Source: Chitinophagaceae bacterium
Lineage (GTDB): Bacteria; Bacteroidota; Bacteroidia; Chitinophagales; Chitinophagaceae
DNA: 64,000 bases
Direction: 5' to 3'
Assembly: GCA_019745155.1 (NCBI GenBank)
Contig: JAIETM010000007.1
Span: forward strand, 124,001-188,000
Shown here: positions 15,333 to 24,120 of the stretch, piece by piece
How positions within the stretch are numbered: position 1 is the first letter of the stretch
Layout of the letters: every line of letters begins with the position of its first letter
Notes under the pieces: generated by a model
Seen by the model: the letters and a program-made list of their open reading frames with translations, nothing else
What the model was told of the DNA's origin: nothing
The model's database searches: none
Position numbers and translations under genes: made by a program

Positions 15333-18002
15333 TTGAAAACTTTTATTCTTTTAGCTCTCTTCTCCCTGTTTTTTGGGAGTACAAGCGCACAGTTAAAGAT
15401 ACATGGCAGAGTTGTGGATACTTCAGGTGTACCAATTGATGCAGCGAGCATTAGTGTTATGTGCTTAAATGAAGAATCGGGATTTTATTTTACAAGAACT
15501 GCCATTGATGGATTGTTTTCATTTTTAATTCCAGACTCATTGAGACTTAAGACTTTAACCATAAAGGTTAATGCGTTTGGTTATTACCCCGCTTCTGCAC
15601 TTTACAAATATCCTTTGGACTCTATGAGGATTATTTTAAAAAGCAATTCAGTTGAACTTCCGCCCGTTGAAGTTAAAGGCAGAGAAACAAAAATTAAGAG
15701 GTCTGGGGATACCCTAAGTTATCCTGTCAAATCTTTTTCTAACCCAACCGATAAAGTAATTGCGGATATCATTAAAAAACTGCCAGGTATTGAAATTGAT
15801 GCTTCTGGAACAATATCTTACAATGGGATACCAATAAACAATTTTTATATTGATGGTGATAACCTATTAGATGATAGGTATAACATTGCTTCACGTGCTT
15901 TGCCTGTTGATTTGGTTGATAAAATCCAAGTAATTGAAAATAATCAGCATATTAAGGCCCTTGCGGGTCTTATTCAAACAGAGCGTGCAGCAATAAATAT
16001 TGTGTTGAATGATAAGGCAAAACTTAGTTGGACAAATAATGCAACAATGGGCGGGGGTGTAGACAAGCTCTATACGGGCGAGTTGAACTCTCTTGCTTTT
16101 AAAAAGCGGTTAAAAACTATTAACACGTTAAAAGCAAATAATTTAGGAAACGATTTGAGCGAAGAAATTAGTTCTCATCTGGCTAGTAGTGGTAATGATC
16201 ATATCGAATCACAAGGAGATGTTTTGTCAACTGATAAAATAATCAACCTCGTATTAGCAAAACAAAGGTGGCTATTTAATCAGTCGAAATTATTGACGAT
16301 TAATACGATATTTAAAATATCTACCGGTACATCTATGCGTTTTAACGGACATTTATTCAGCGATAAACAAAATCAAAATTTTAGTCAATCAACTAATATA
16401 ATAATTCCTAATGCGAATATTCTATACTCCGTTTCTACCAGTCTAGAGGAGCGTTTACTCAAAGGAAATCTAAGCTTAAATTTTAATGTGAATACAAAAA
16501 AAGTATATCTGAATAATACATTATCATATGAAAATAATAATTTAAGATCCCTAGCATTAGCTAATTTAGACACACTTCCTATCAAGCAACGTCTTAGTTC
16601 AGGGAAGCTAATTGTTCGTAACTCCACAAATGGGGTTTTCGTGTTTATGGGGAAAAGGGTTATAGAATTTGTATCGGATATATCGTTTTCTAAAAAGCCA
16701 GAAAATTTGCTTGTATCTCCCGGATTATTTACAGAATCTGTCAATGTCGGTCAGCCTTATGAAGAATTTAACCAAAGAGTTAACATGCCTACTTTTTCAA
16801 CTACGAATTCATTTACTTACAGGTATTCTTTCCCGAACATACTGCTGTCTTCTTCTTTAGGCTTTTCCTATATGAAACAGGTATTAAATTCTTCACTAGG
16901 ATTAACGCAATCTGGTGGCATGATTACAAACGCAGCAGATTCTTTCTTTAACGCATTTGAGTTTAGTAAGTGGAGAATTTTCTTAGATAATGATGCTCGC
17001 TGGAAAAAAAATAATACGCAAATAAGATTGGCGCTACCGTTTCAAAAACTTTTTATTTCTACTTATGATTCATCGTTAATGCCTTTACCCCAAAAAAGTA
17101 TTCTATTTCTTTTTCAGCCTTTATTAGAAATTAGACAAACAATTGGAAAAGAAAGCGAATTAACAATGGATTATAGGTTCAACACAAACTATGGAGATAT
17201 TACAAGTCTTTATAGGGGTAATATTATTCAAAACTTTAGGGATATAACATATAATGATATTACATATCCTGAATCGGCTAAAAGTCAACAATCAATAACA
17301 GCTAGATATTCTTTTAGAAATAGTTTAAAAATTTTCTTTTTTAATTTATACACTACTTATCAGCAATATAGTAGCGACTTCCTTTTAACTTCTTTTGTGA
17401 CTGCCAACAGTTCAAAATCCGTTGCCCTTCCAATTGATAATAGGTCTTCTCTTTGGGCGTTGGGCTCTGGTATTTCAAAATACTTATTCCCTCTTAAAAC
17501 AACTTTAAGGGTAAATTATAAGTTTCGCTATCGCGTTTCTCCTTTCCTTCAAAATGGGATACTTTTCAATAACACTAATACGTCCAATGATTTCTTTCTT
17601 GGCTTTAATACAAAAGTGGCTAAATGGCTGTTTGCAAAATATGAATCTGCATATTCAATGCTTATTATGCAAAACGCTTCTTCAAATAAAAAAAGTAAGG
17701 TATCCCAATTCAGGCAATCAGCATCCGCAGATATTATACCAAATAGCGCATTATCATTTCGGTTTGAGGCAGAAAATTATCGGGTACAGAATGGAGAACA
17801 ATTCAGTCAATCCTTTTATTTTTTGGACTTTTCTTTAAAATATAAATTAGTAAAACCAAGTTTAGATTGTGAATTGTTATGCCTAAACATCACGAATAAT
17901 AGTCAATTCATACGTAATGAGGTGTACAGTAACTCAATTTCAAGCTCATCTTTTTCAATTCGCCCCAGAAATTTAGTGTTTAGAGTTTCTTTTAATTTTT
18001 AA
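15333..18002 (+). CDS. TonB-dependent-receptor-like outer-membrane protein, cassette B
   Basis: The 889-residue protein starts at a TTG directly in front of a good signal peptide (KTFILLALFSLFFGSTSAQ); no in-frame ATG lies before it. Domain order is a CarboxypepD_reg-like domain (about 22-105), a plug-like domain (about 110-225; DTLSYPVKSFSNPTDKVIAD, then KKLPGIEID and NFYIDGDNLLDDRY), then a long beta-barrel of the outer-membrane beta-barrel type 3 family ending in aromatic F (FRVSFNF). This type pairs with GLPGLI proteins in Bacteroidota. Whether it imports or exports is not known; the neighbouring small secreted protein is a candidate cargo or ligand. Codon use is strongly AT-biased against the surrounding chromosome. 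Confidence 0.85.
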   Translation: MKTFILLALFSLFFGSTSAQLKIHGRVVDTSGVPIDAASISVMCLNEESGFYFTRTAIDGLFSFLIPDSLRLKTLTIKVNAFGYYPASALYKYPLDSMRIILKSNSVELPPVEVKGRETKIKRSGDTLSYPVKSFSNPTDKVIADIIKKLPGIEIDASGTISYNGIPINNFYIDGDNLLDDRYNIASRALPVDLVDKIQVIENNQHIKALAGLIQTERAAINIVLNDKAKLSWTNNATMGGGVDKLYTGELNSLAFKKRLKTINTLKANNLGNDLSEEISSHLASSGNDHIESQGDVLSTDKIINLVLAKQRWLFNQSKLLTINTIFKISTGTSMRFNGHLFSDKQNQNFSQSTNIIIPNANILYSVSTSLEERLLKGNLSLNFNVNTKKVYLNNTLSYENNNLRSLALANLDTLPIKQRLSSGKLIVRNSTNGVFVFMGKRVIEFVSDISFSKKPENLLVSPGLFTESVNVGQPYEEFNQRVNMPTFSTTNSFTYRYSFPNILLSSSLGFSYMKQVLNSSLGLTQSGGMITNAADSFFNAFEFSKWRIFLDNDARWKKNNTQIRLALPFQKLFISTYDSSLMPLPQKSILFLFQPLLEIRQTIGKESELTMDYRFNTNYGDITSLYRGNIIQNFRDITYNDITYPESAKSQQSITARYSFRNSLKIFFFNLYTTYQQYSSDFLLTSFVTANSSKSVALPIDNRSSLWALGSGISKYLFPLKTTLRVNYKFRYRVSPFLQNGILFNNTNTSNDFFLGFNTKVAKWLFAKYESAYSMLIMQNASSNKKSKVSQFRQSASADIIPNSALSFRFEAENYRVQNGEQFSQSFYFLDFSLKYKLVKPSLDCELLCLNITNNSQFIRNEVYSNSISSSSFSIRPRNLVFRVSFNF

Positions 18003-18246
18003 TTATATATTATCCCTAAGTGTTAGTTTAATTTTTTTAACATTTAGATTCTTTTTCACGTACTTATTTTTCTTCTAATAATTGGCACTTAAGAAAAATT
18101 ATTGTTATATAAGCAATCAAGCCATTTGGAAATAATCTCTTTCTCTTAAAAATGTATCAGAAAAAAATGTCATTACATTTTTAACTTTTAAAAGGAAAAA
18201 GTACAATCTCTTTTTATTTAGAAAAATGTTGTTTTAAGTGATGCTA
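18003..18246. other. AT-rich gap at the right edge of the island
   Basis: There is no gene here. The last 25 bases before the patatin stop codon (18222-18246) repeat those before the remnant at 13490, marking the shared boundary. The rest is AT-rich, with no clear hairpin or repeat. Confidence 0.6.
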
Positions 18247-20499
18247 TCAAGGCATCAACTTTTTGATTCTGCTCAGTGCTTCTTGATTCACAGGCTGATC
18301 AATGGCATTGGCAATATCTTTTTTCTCTGCAGCTGTTAGGTGAAAGTTCAAACTTGCAGGTGCTTCTTTTCTGGAAGGCACATATTGAAAGCAAACTCGG
18401 TGAAAGCCGAGTCCGAATTTTTCAAAACTATATTCCAGCTGATCTTGCTGATAATAATCCTGGAGCTTAAACCAATTGGTTTGTAAAATCAGAAATGGTT
18501 TGGTGAAATAGCTAAAGAGGCTTTTTGATTCCAATGGTTTTTCCCAATCGCCCAAAGCCCTGTCCCGTATTTGTAACAATACTACTTTACTGCAGTTTTC
18601 TTTCAGCCAATCCTGAAATACTTCTACAAAGCGCAGTGCAGTTTCTTGTCCATAATTATCGCGCAGCCCGGCATCCATCACATCAATAATGGGTGTTGAT
18701 GGTAACCATACATTGGGTAATACATAAGGAAAGGTTGCGTTGATGCGCATGGCAGATAATAAAGGCAATGCTTTTGCATCTTGTTGGGCAAAAAAACTTT
18801 GAAAATCCACTGCGTCAGGATCTAGTTGCATTAGTGCATTAGTATCTGATGGGGCTTTCATCATAAATCGTACAGGCTGTGCTGCCATAATCAATTTTCT
18901 GCCGTCTCTGCTAATAACGCCGTTGAAAAATGCTGCAGGTAAGAGTCCTGCATACTCCGGAGCTGCATAGCTGCTGAGGGTTTTATTCAGTATGCCACCT
19001 GTATTGGTATTCAGTTTTTGTTCAAAAGCATAACTTCTGTCTTTGTTATAGGATTGTCCATTTACAGTAAAGCCTTGTGCCGGTGCCAGTAATTCACGTG
19101 CTACAAAGGATGAGAATAAGGGGTTGAGTAAATCTTTTGCAATGGCTTCTGTGTAAACAGGATTGGTTGGATCAACAGCGCTTCCCTGAATTTTTTGATG
19201 ATAGAGTTCTCGGTAATAGGCCGCACCAAGCATACCGCCTGATGCACCAGTAATCAAAGCAGTTTGTTGCATCAGTGTGCCACCCATCAGCCTATCAATA
19301 TGTTGTAACACTTGCATCGTAAATGCAGCACTTCTGGTTCCGCCACCGCTTACATTAATCAGGTACATCACGGGCTTTTCTTTGCCCTGTCTGGCCTTCC
19401 AGTTATTAAGCTGACGAATCATTCTTGCTTTATCTGCAGCAATACTATCCGGATGCGCTAAAGCAATTATGCTGTTTCTGTCATACACAGGGCGATCTTG
19501 TTTATTGGTATAAATAAGACCGTATGCTTTGTTGCGTGGATCGAGTATTTCTTTTTGATAGAGCCAGTTCAGCAGCAGGTAAACCAATAGTACTACAGGG
19601 ATACTCCAGCTGCGTAGAAAAGTACTGATGGCACCGATGAGTGCAATCAATATGGCAAAGAGTATGGTAATGCTTGCAGCAGCGGGTAATTGGAAAAGTC
19701 TATTATCGTGGGTGAATCCAATCAGGGTAAGAAATACAAACGCCAGTACAATTGCAATCACGGCAGCTGCATGGTGCTGATTGAATACTGAGCTCAGGAA
19801 TGATTCGCTGTAATGGCGCACATCGCGTGGTTTGCGTAAGCGTAAACCTGCACTCAGAAACCAATCGCAGCGGAATGATTTTTTTTCTTCCGGTAATAAA
19901 GGTTCTTTCTGCGCTAACGCGTAATGCAGGTTAGCTGTATCTATCTGCTGACCAATAAACCGATAAATCGTTTTGTCGGCACCAAAGAAATACGCGAAAG
20001 AAATACTGATGGATACCAGTAAGCCAATCGTAAAACCCGATGCTAGCAAAAAGATATCTGTGAATTGCAGCAATTCTCTCTCGCTATTGTATTGTGCAGC
20101 TTGAAACAGATATACAATGAGGTAAATTAATGGCAGCAGGCTATTGTTAATACAATACTTGAGAAAGGGTTGTGCAGTAGTGGCCAGAAAACGAACCAAT
20201 TTTCCATGCAGGATGAAAGTGGTGATATTCCAGCTCATGATAAAGACACCGGTTGCAAAGCCTACGATTGCAGTGCTGAAAAAATCGGTTTTGTCGAAAT
20301 ACTCCGGCGTCAGAAATAAGGAGAATGCCCCAAAAGTCTGCATGAAATGACCTGTAATGGTGGCAAACAGAATCAGCCAGGGCAGTAACAATACCTGATG
20401 CTTTCGAAGGTGTAAGAACAAGAGTTGTATGGGCAGGCTGTACCAAAAACCTGTGATTCGTTGTTTCCAGCTGAGCGAGTGATTGTGCACCATCATCAA
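18247..20499 (-). CDS. membrane-anchored patatin-like phospholipase
   Basis: The 750-residue protein has about seven hydrophobic segments in its first 320 residues. A patatin-like domain from about 370 follows: oxyanion loop VSGGGTRSAA, nucleophile elbow GASGGM and the catalytic-Asp motif DAGLRDNYG (Asp replaces the usual DGG form). Patatin-type enzymes hydrolyse acyl esters of phospholipids or other lipids. The catalytic domain is probably cytoplasmic or membrane-facing. The C-terminal ~54 codons are duplicated twice in the island next to it (13490 and 11170), both as remnants without the rest of the gene. It appears intact. The next gene upstream, ctaA, ends 45 bases before its start. Confidence 0.87.
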   Translation of the reverse strand: MMMVHNHSLSWKQRITGFWYSLPIQLLFLHLRKHQVLLLPWLILFATITGHFMQTFGAFSLFLTPEYFDKTDFFSTAIVGFATGVFIMSWNITTFILHGKLVRFLATTAQPFLKYCINNSLLPLIYLIVYLFQAAQYNSERELLQFTDIFLLASGFTIGLLVSISISFAYFFGADKTIYRFIGQQIDTANLHYALAQKEPLLPEEKKSFRCDWFLSAGLRLRKPRDVRHYSESFLSSVFNQHHAAAVIAIVLAFVFLTLIGFTHDNRLFQLPAAASITILFAILIALIGAISTFLRSWSIPVVLLVYLLLNWLYQKEILDPRNKAYGLIYTNKQDRPVYDRNSIIALAHPDSIAADKARMIRQLNNWKARQGKEKPVMYLINVSGGGTRSAAFTMQVLQHIDRLMGGTLMQQTALITGASGGMLGAAYYRELYHQKIQGSAVDPTNPVYTEAIAKDLLNPLFSSFVARELLAPAQGFTVNGQSYNKDRSYAFEQKLNTNTGGILNKTLSSYAAPEYAGLLPAAFFNGVISRDGRKLIMAAQPVRFMMKAPSDTNALMQLDPDAVDFQSFFAQQDAKALPLLSAMRINATFPYVLPNVWLPSTPIIDVMDAGLRDNYGQETALRFVEVFQDWLKENCSKVVLLQIRDRALGDWEKPLESKSLFSYFTKPFLILQTNWFKLQDYYQQDQLEYSFEKFGLGFHRVCFQYVPSRKEAPASLNFHLTAAEKKDIANAIDQPVNQEALSRIKKLMP

Positions 20500-20544
20500 T
20501 GGTAAGTTAGTGCATAATCCGCGCCGTTATTCGGAAACTTTCTG

Positions 20545-21597
20545 TTAAAAAACAGGCTTTCTACGCAGGATATAACTAAGTGCCAGTAAAGACATTAGTA
20601 AAAGCATGCCAGTAAGCTGATGCAGCTGTGCCATCCATTCAAATACACCAAACTTGCCCAAGACAATTTGCTGACTGGTAAGCACCGATGCTATGCCAAG
20701 TGTAATCTGTAATAAAACTAAATACAGTGGCCAGTTTTTGATGCGGTTGAATAAAGCAGAACCGTGTACTTGCTTGGCCTTCCACCACCAAATGATTATC
20801 CAAATGCCTAGGATATAAGCCAATGTGCGATGGATAAAATGAATAGCAAATTTGTTATAGAATATACTGCTCAAATCTGTGATGCTATTACCTGGGTATA
20901 AACTGCCATTGATATCCGGCCAGGTGGGTGCTGTGTTAGCAGCTTTTAGTCCGGCCATAAACGCGCCATACATCAATTGCACGCAGAGTAAAAGAATCAG
21001 CCAAATTAGTTGTTGTTTCAGGCTGCTGTTGGCAACGAGGTCATGTCTTTCTGTGCGAATGCTCATACCAAAAATCAGCGCATAGCCAATCAGTAACATG
21101 GCGGCAAGAAAATGTATCGCCAGACGGATATGATTCACGTATAGATCGGCATCATTCAAACCGCTTTTCACCATGATCCAGCCCAATGCACCTTGTAAAG
21201 CACCTAAGAGAAAAAGGCTAACGAGCGGACCAATCATCCAAGCTTGAAAATATTTTTTTACCAAAAACCAAATGAAAGGGATTAGGAAAACAATACCAAT
21301 GAATCGGGCCCAGAGACGGTGAAACCATTCCCAAAAGAAAATGAATTTGAAATCGCCCAGCGAGAAATGGTTGTTTAAGTATTTGTATTGGGCAATCTGC
21401 TGGTATTGGTCAAATGCTTTCTGCCATTGGCCTTCAGTCATAGGCGGTAAAGCACCCATGATGGGCTTCCATTCAGTAATCGATAAACCTGAACCGGTTA
21501 AGCGGGTAATGCCTCCCAGCAATACCTGAATAATGAGCATGGCTACCCCAATAAAAATCCAATTACCAACAATCCTGCGCGCTTTTGCCTCTTCCAT
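20545..21597 (-). CDS. ctaA: heme A synthase
   Basis: A 350-residue polytopic membrane protein of the COX15/CtaA family, which oxidises the C8 methyl group of heme O to a formyl group to make heme A for cytochrome oxidase. Eight hydrophobic segments are visible. The N-terminal [20 protein letters not shown] motif is diagnostic, and the heme-ligand His residues lie in [30 protein letters not shown] and LHQLTGM. The length fits the COX15 type rather than the shorter Bacillus CtaA, and there is no Cys pair of the Bacillus kind. Heme O synthase is not in the window, so the gene is separate from the oxidase genes. Divergent from rnhB. Confidence 0.95.
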   Translation of the reverse strand: MEEAKARRIVGNWIFIGVAMLIIQVLLGGITRLTGSGLSITEWKPIMGALPPMTEGQWQKAFDQYQQIAQYKYLNNHFSLGDFKFIFFWEWFHRLWARFIGIVFLIPFIWFLVKKYFQAWMIGPLVSLFLLGALQGALGWIMVKSGLNDADLYVNHIRLAIHFLAAMLLIGYALIFGMSIRTERHDLVANSSLKQQLIWLILLLCVQLMYGAFMAGLKAANTAPTWPDINGSLYPGNSITDLSSIFYNKFAIHFIHRTLAYILGIWIIIWWWKAKQVHGSALFNRIKNWPLYLVLLQITLGIASVLTSQQIVLGKFGVFEWMAQLHQLTGMLLLMSLLALSYILRRKPVF

Positions 21598-21682
21598 GGT
21601 TGCTTGTTTGTGCGTTGCAAAAGTAGAACAAGCGCAGAAGGGATTGGTTTTATTTTTCTGCCAGAATCGCGCAAATTGCAGG

Positions 21683-22279
21683 ATGCTATCCCCATTTTTT
21701 CAGGAAAAAGGTCTTGAAGCCGGTTGTGATGAAGCCGGCAGGGGTTGTTATGCAGGACCAGTTTTTGCAGCAGCAGTGATCTTACCCAGAGATTTTCATC
21801 ATCCTTTGTTGAATGATAGTAAGCAGGTAAAGCCCGCTCAGCGAAATACCCTGCGTGACATCATCCGCGAAAAAGCTTTGGCTTGGGCGGTGGCCAGTGT
21901 GTCTCCAGCAGAAATTGATCAGATCAATATCCTGCAGGCATCTTATAAAGCCATGCACTTAGCTATTGCACAACTCAATACCCAGCCTGATCTTTTATTG
22001 ATTGATGGTAATCGCTTCAAGCCTTACCCAACTATTCCGCATCATTGCATCATAAAAGGTGACGGCAAATTTGCTAGTATTGCTGCAGCCAGTATTCTGG
22101 CCAAAACCTATCGGGATGATTATATGCTGCAATTACATGAACAATATCCGCAGTACGATTGGGCCAGCAATAAAGGTTACGGTACAGCAGCGCACAGAAA
22201 AGCCATTACTCAATTTGGCTTATGCGATGAACACAGAAAAAGTTTTGCAATCAATCCTGTGCAGACCAGTTTATTCTAA
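21683..22279 (+). CDS. rnhB: ribonuclease HII
   Basis: The start is placed at the ATG at 21683. The longer open frame would run through the start of the divergent ctaA. The 198-residue protein opens with [20 protein letters not shown], which contains the DEAGRG metal-binding signature (Asp near residue 15), followed by [16 protein letters not shown] with the next acidic residue, and [21 protein letters not shown]. This is the classic RNase HII arrangement and length. The enzyme removes ribonucleotides and RNA from RNA-DNA hybrids in the cytoplasm. Its last nine bases overlap the 3' end of the convergent YrdC-type gene. Confidence 0.96.
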   Translation: MLSPFFQEKGLEAGCDEAGRGCYAGPVFAAAVILPRDFHHPLLNDSKQVKPAQRNTLRDIIREKALAWAVASVSPAEIDQINILQASYKAMHLAIAQLNTQPDLLLIDGNRFKPYPTIPHHCIIKGDGKFASIAAASILAKTYRDDYMLQLHEQYPQYDWASNKGYGTAAHRKAITQFGLCDEHRKSFAINPVQTSLF

Positions 22280-22879
22280 CCATTCACCCGCACCTTCACG
22301 AATTACTTCATAGCTGTCTTTGGTGCAATCAATAATCGTGGATGGAGTCATGCCACCAGCGCCGCCATCAATCACAATATCTACCTGATTACCGAATTTC
22401 TCATACATGGTAGCAGGGTCTGTGTATTCTTCTACCATATCACCTGGCAGCGAAGCAGACAAGATTGGATGCCCCAATTGTTCCACAATGGTGAGTGCGA
22501 TATTGTTGTTAGGGATACGTAAGCCAATCGTGTTTTTCTTGCTCTGCAAAATTTTGGGTACTTCTTTGCTTGCCGGTAGAATGAAGGTAAACGGACCTGG
22601 CAAGTAACTTTTCAGGATTCTATAGAGTGGCGTTGAAATGCCTTTGGTGTATTGGCTCAGATCGCTGAGGTCGTGGCAGATAAAGCTTAGTTGGGCTTTG
22701 TGCGGATCAACCTGTTTGATGCGACAAACCTTTTCAATGGCTTTGTGCTGGAAAATATCACAACCCAAACCATAAATGGTATCAGTGGGGTAGATGATGA
22801 GCCCGCCATCCATCAGGCACTCCGTAATCATACGAATATGTCTGGGATTGGGGTTCAATGGGTGTACTTCCAGCAACAT
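22271..22879 (-). CDS. L-threonylcarbamoyladenylate synthase-type protein (Sua5/YciO/YrdC)
   Basis: A 202-residue YrdC-fold protein. The N-terminus carries the nucleotide-binding pattern [17 protein letters not shown], then [21 protein letters not shown], the [11 protein letters not shown] motif and the TIGLRIPNN and ILSASLPG segments, ending STIIDCT. YrdC/Sua5 enzymes make threonylcarbamoyl-AMP for tRNA t6A37 formation. The KAQLSF version and short length resemble the YciO subgroup, whose role is less certain, so I leave the symbol blank. Cytoplasmic. Overlaps rnhB by nine bases at the 3' end and is divergent from the PfkB kinase gene. Confidence 0.87.
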   Translation of the reverse strand: MLLEVHPLNPNPRHIRMITECLMDGGLIIYPTDTIYGLGCDIFQHKAIEKVCRIKQVDPHKAQLSFICHDLSDLSQYTKGISTPLYRILKSYLPGPFTFILPASKEVPKILQSKKNTIGLRIPNNNIALTIVEQLGHPILSASLPGDMVEEYTDPATMYEKFGNQVDIVIDGGAGGMTPSTIIDCTKDSYEVIREGAGEWLE

Positions 22880-22981
22880 GGTTCGAATATACTAAATGCT
22901 TGTTCAGCAAATACTTACTGCGTGAAATGCAGTCCACACAAGCTTTTCAAAGCTTATTCGGGCATTCTGCCCTAAATGCTA

Positions 22982-22989
22982 TAGGTTTG
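22982..22989 (+). promoter_or_regulatory. candidate -7 promoter element of the PfkB kinase gene
   Basis: TAGGTTTG fits TAnnTTTG and lies 25 bases before the ATG at 23015, so the 5' untranslated part would be short. Confidence 0.45.
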
Positions 22990-23014
22990 CACCCCGGTAA
23001 CCAAACCGTGAACT

Positions 23015-23938
23015 ATGTCATTAATCGTTGTGGGTACAATGGCTTTCGATGCTATTGAAACACCCTTTGGTAAGTCGGACAAAATCGTTGGAGGTTCTGG
23101 AACTTACGTCGCCTACGCAGCAAGTAATTTCGTGCAGCCCGTTCAGCAAGTATCTATTGTGGGTTATGATTTTCCTGAAGAGGAAATGAATTACCTGAAG
23201 AGCCGTGGCGTTGTGCTGGATGGCGTGGAGATTGTGCCTGATAAGAAGTCTTTCTTCTGGGCTGGTAAGTACCACATGGATATGAACTCTCGTGATACCT
23301 TGGTGACTGACCTGAACGTATTGGCAGATTTCAATCCTGTATTGCCTGAAAGCTATAAAGAGACTGAATTTCTGATGTTGGGTAACCTGATGCCTAAGCT
23401 GCAGAAATCAGTGATTGAGCAAATGACCAAGCGTCCAAAGCTCATCGTGATGGATACCATGAATTTCTGGATGGAGTCTGCAATGGACGACCTGAAAGAA
23501 GTATTGAAGATGGTAGATGTCTTGTTGGTGAATGATAGTGAAGCCAGACAGCTGACCAACGAATATTCTATTGTAAAAGCAGCGAAGAAGATTCTGACCA
23601 TGGGTCCGAAATACCTCATCATCAAGAAGGGCGAGCATGGTGCTTTACTCTTCCATGAGAACCAAGTATTCTTTGCACCAGCATTGCCTTTGGAAGAAGT
23701 ATTCGATCCAACAGGTGCCGGCGATACATTCGCTGGTGGCTTTATGGGTCACTTGGCTAAGACCAAGGATATTTCTTTCGAGAACATGAAGACTGCTATC
23801 ATTGTAGGTAGTGCAATGGCCAGCTTCTGCGTAGAGAAATTTGGTCCTGAGCGTCTGCGCAGCTTAACCAAAGCAGAGATTGATGAACGTCTGCAGGAGT
23901 TTGTGCAGCTGGTGAATTTTGATATCACCATTGCATAA
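23015..23938 (+). CDS. PfkB-family sugar or nucleoside kinase
   Basis: The 307-residue protein has the ribokinase fold: an N-terminal VGTMAFDAI strand, the GGSGTYVAYAASNF glycine-containing substrate loop, LLVNDSEARQLT, and the catalytic signature DPTGAGDTFAGGF (near residues 232-244) with the anion hole and catalytic Asp. The substrate cannot be read safely; the family covers ribose, fructose, adenosine and others. The sequence differs from the fructokinase at the right end of the window. Cytoplasmic. The gene stands alone, divergent from the YrdC-type gene, with the asd attenuator beginning about 30-40 bases downstream. Confidence 0.88.
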   Translation: MSLIVVGTMAFDAIETPFGKSDKIVGGSGTYVAYAASNFVQPVQQVSIVGYDFPEEEMNYLKSRGVVLDGVEIVPDKKSFFWAGKYHMDMNSRDTLVTDLNVLADFNPVLPESYKETEFLMLGNLMPKLQKSVIEQMTKRPKLIVMDTMNFWMESAMDDLKEVLKMVDVLLVNDSEARQLTNEYSIVKAAKKILTMGPKYLIIKKGEHGALLFHENQVFFAPALPLEEVFDPTGAGDTFAGGFMGHLAKTKDISFENMKTAIIVGSAMASFCVEKFGPERLRSLTKAEIDERLQEFVQLVNFDITIA

Positions 23939-23966
23939 AAAATCTGGAGTCAATTGATCGATTCCT

Positions 23967-23974
23967 TATTTTCG
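23967..23974 (+). promoter_or_regulatory. candidate -7 element for the asd leader transcript
   Basis: TATTTTCG differs from TAnnTTTG at one base. It lies eight bases before the first ATG of the leader peptide, so the leader mRNA would be almost leaderless. The same octamer followed by TAG stands before the ATG at 47484. Confidence 0.3.
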
Positions 23975-23981
23975 TAGTCGA

Positions 23982-24041
23982 ATGATGAACAATAAACATA
24001 GCAAACGCACTAAGAAACCGCTTCGAAAGGAAGGTTGGTAG
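23982..24041 (+). CDS. asd leader peptide (attenuator)
   Basis: A 19-codon open frame, MMNNKHSKRTKKPLRKEGW, precedes a terminator in front of asd. Five of its 19 codons are Lys, one is Thr, and a Lys-Lys pair sits at codons 11-12. Lys and Thr are end products of the pathway that Asd feeds. The last codons and stop overlap GGAAGGTTGGTA (24029-24040), which can pair with the left arm of the terminator. This is the expected design of a ribosome-mediated attenuator. There are also two Arg codons and one Trp codon, so Lys is an inference from count and context. Confidence 0.7.
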   Translation: MMNNKHSKRTKKPLRKEGW

Positions 24042-24099
24042 TCGCTTGTCTATGTAGAACATAATACCAGACCTTCCTGTACAGGAGGGTCTTTTTTTT
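24029..24099 (+). promoter_or_regulatory. asd transcription attenuator: antiterminator and terminator
   Basis: Two exclusive structures are visible. The terminator stem is AGACCTTCCTG (24069-24079) with CAGGAGGGTCT (24082-24092), one G-U pair, followed by eight T. The antiterminator pairs GGAAGGTTGGTA (24029-24040) with TACCAGACCTTCC (24065-24077), one bulged base, consuming the left arm of the terminator. A ribosome reaching the leader stop would cover the antiterminator arm and allow termination. A ribosome stalled at the Lys codons would leave it free and allow asd transcription. Confidence 0.75.
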
Positions 24100-24120
24100 A
24101 ATAAACAAAGCAAACCGAAA

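Noticed and set aside
11170-18250. Island as a complete integrative element or prophage
   Set aside because: No integrase, transposase, relaxase, phage gene, tRNA or terminal inverted repeat is visible; only gene-end duplications mark its borders.
21533-21682. Upstream extension of the rnhB frame
   Set aside because: It runs antisense into the start of ctaA and lacks RNase HII similarity.
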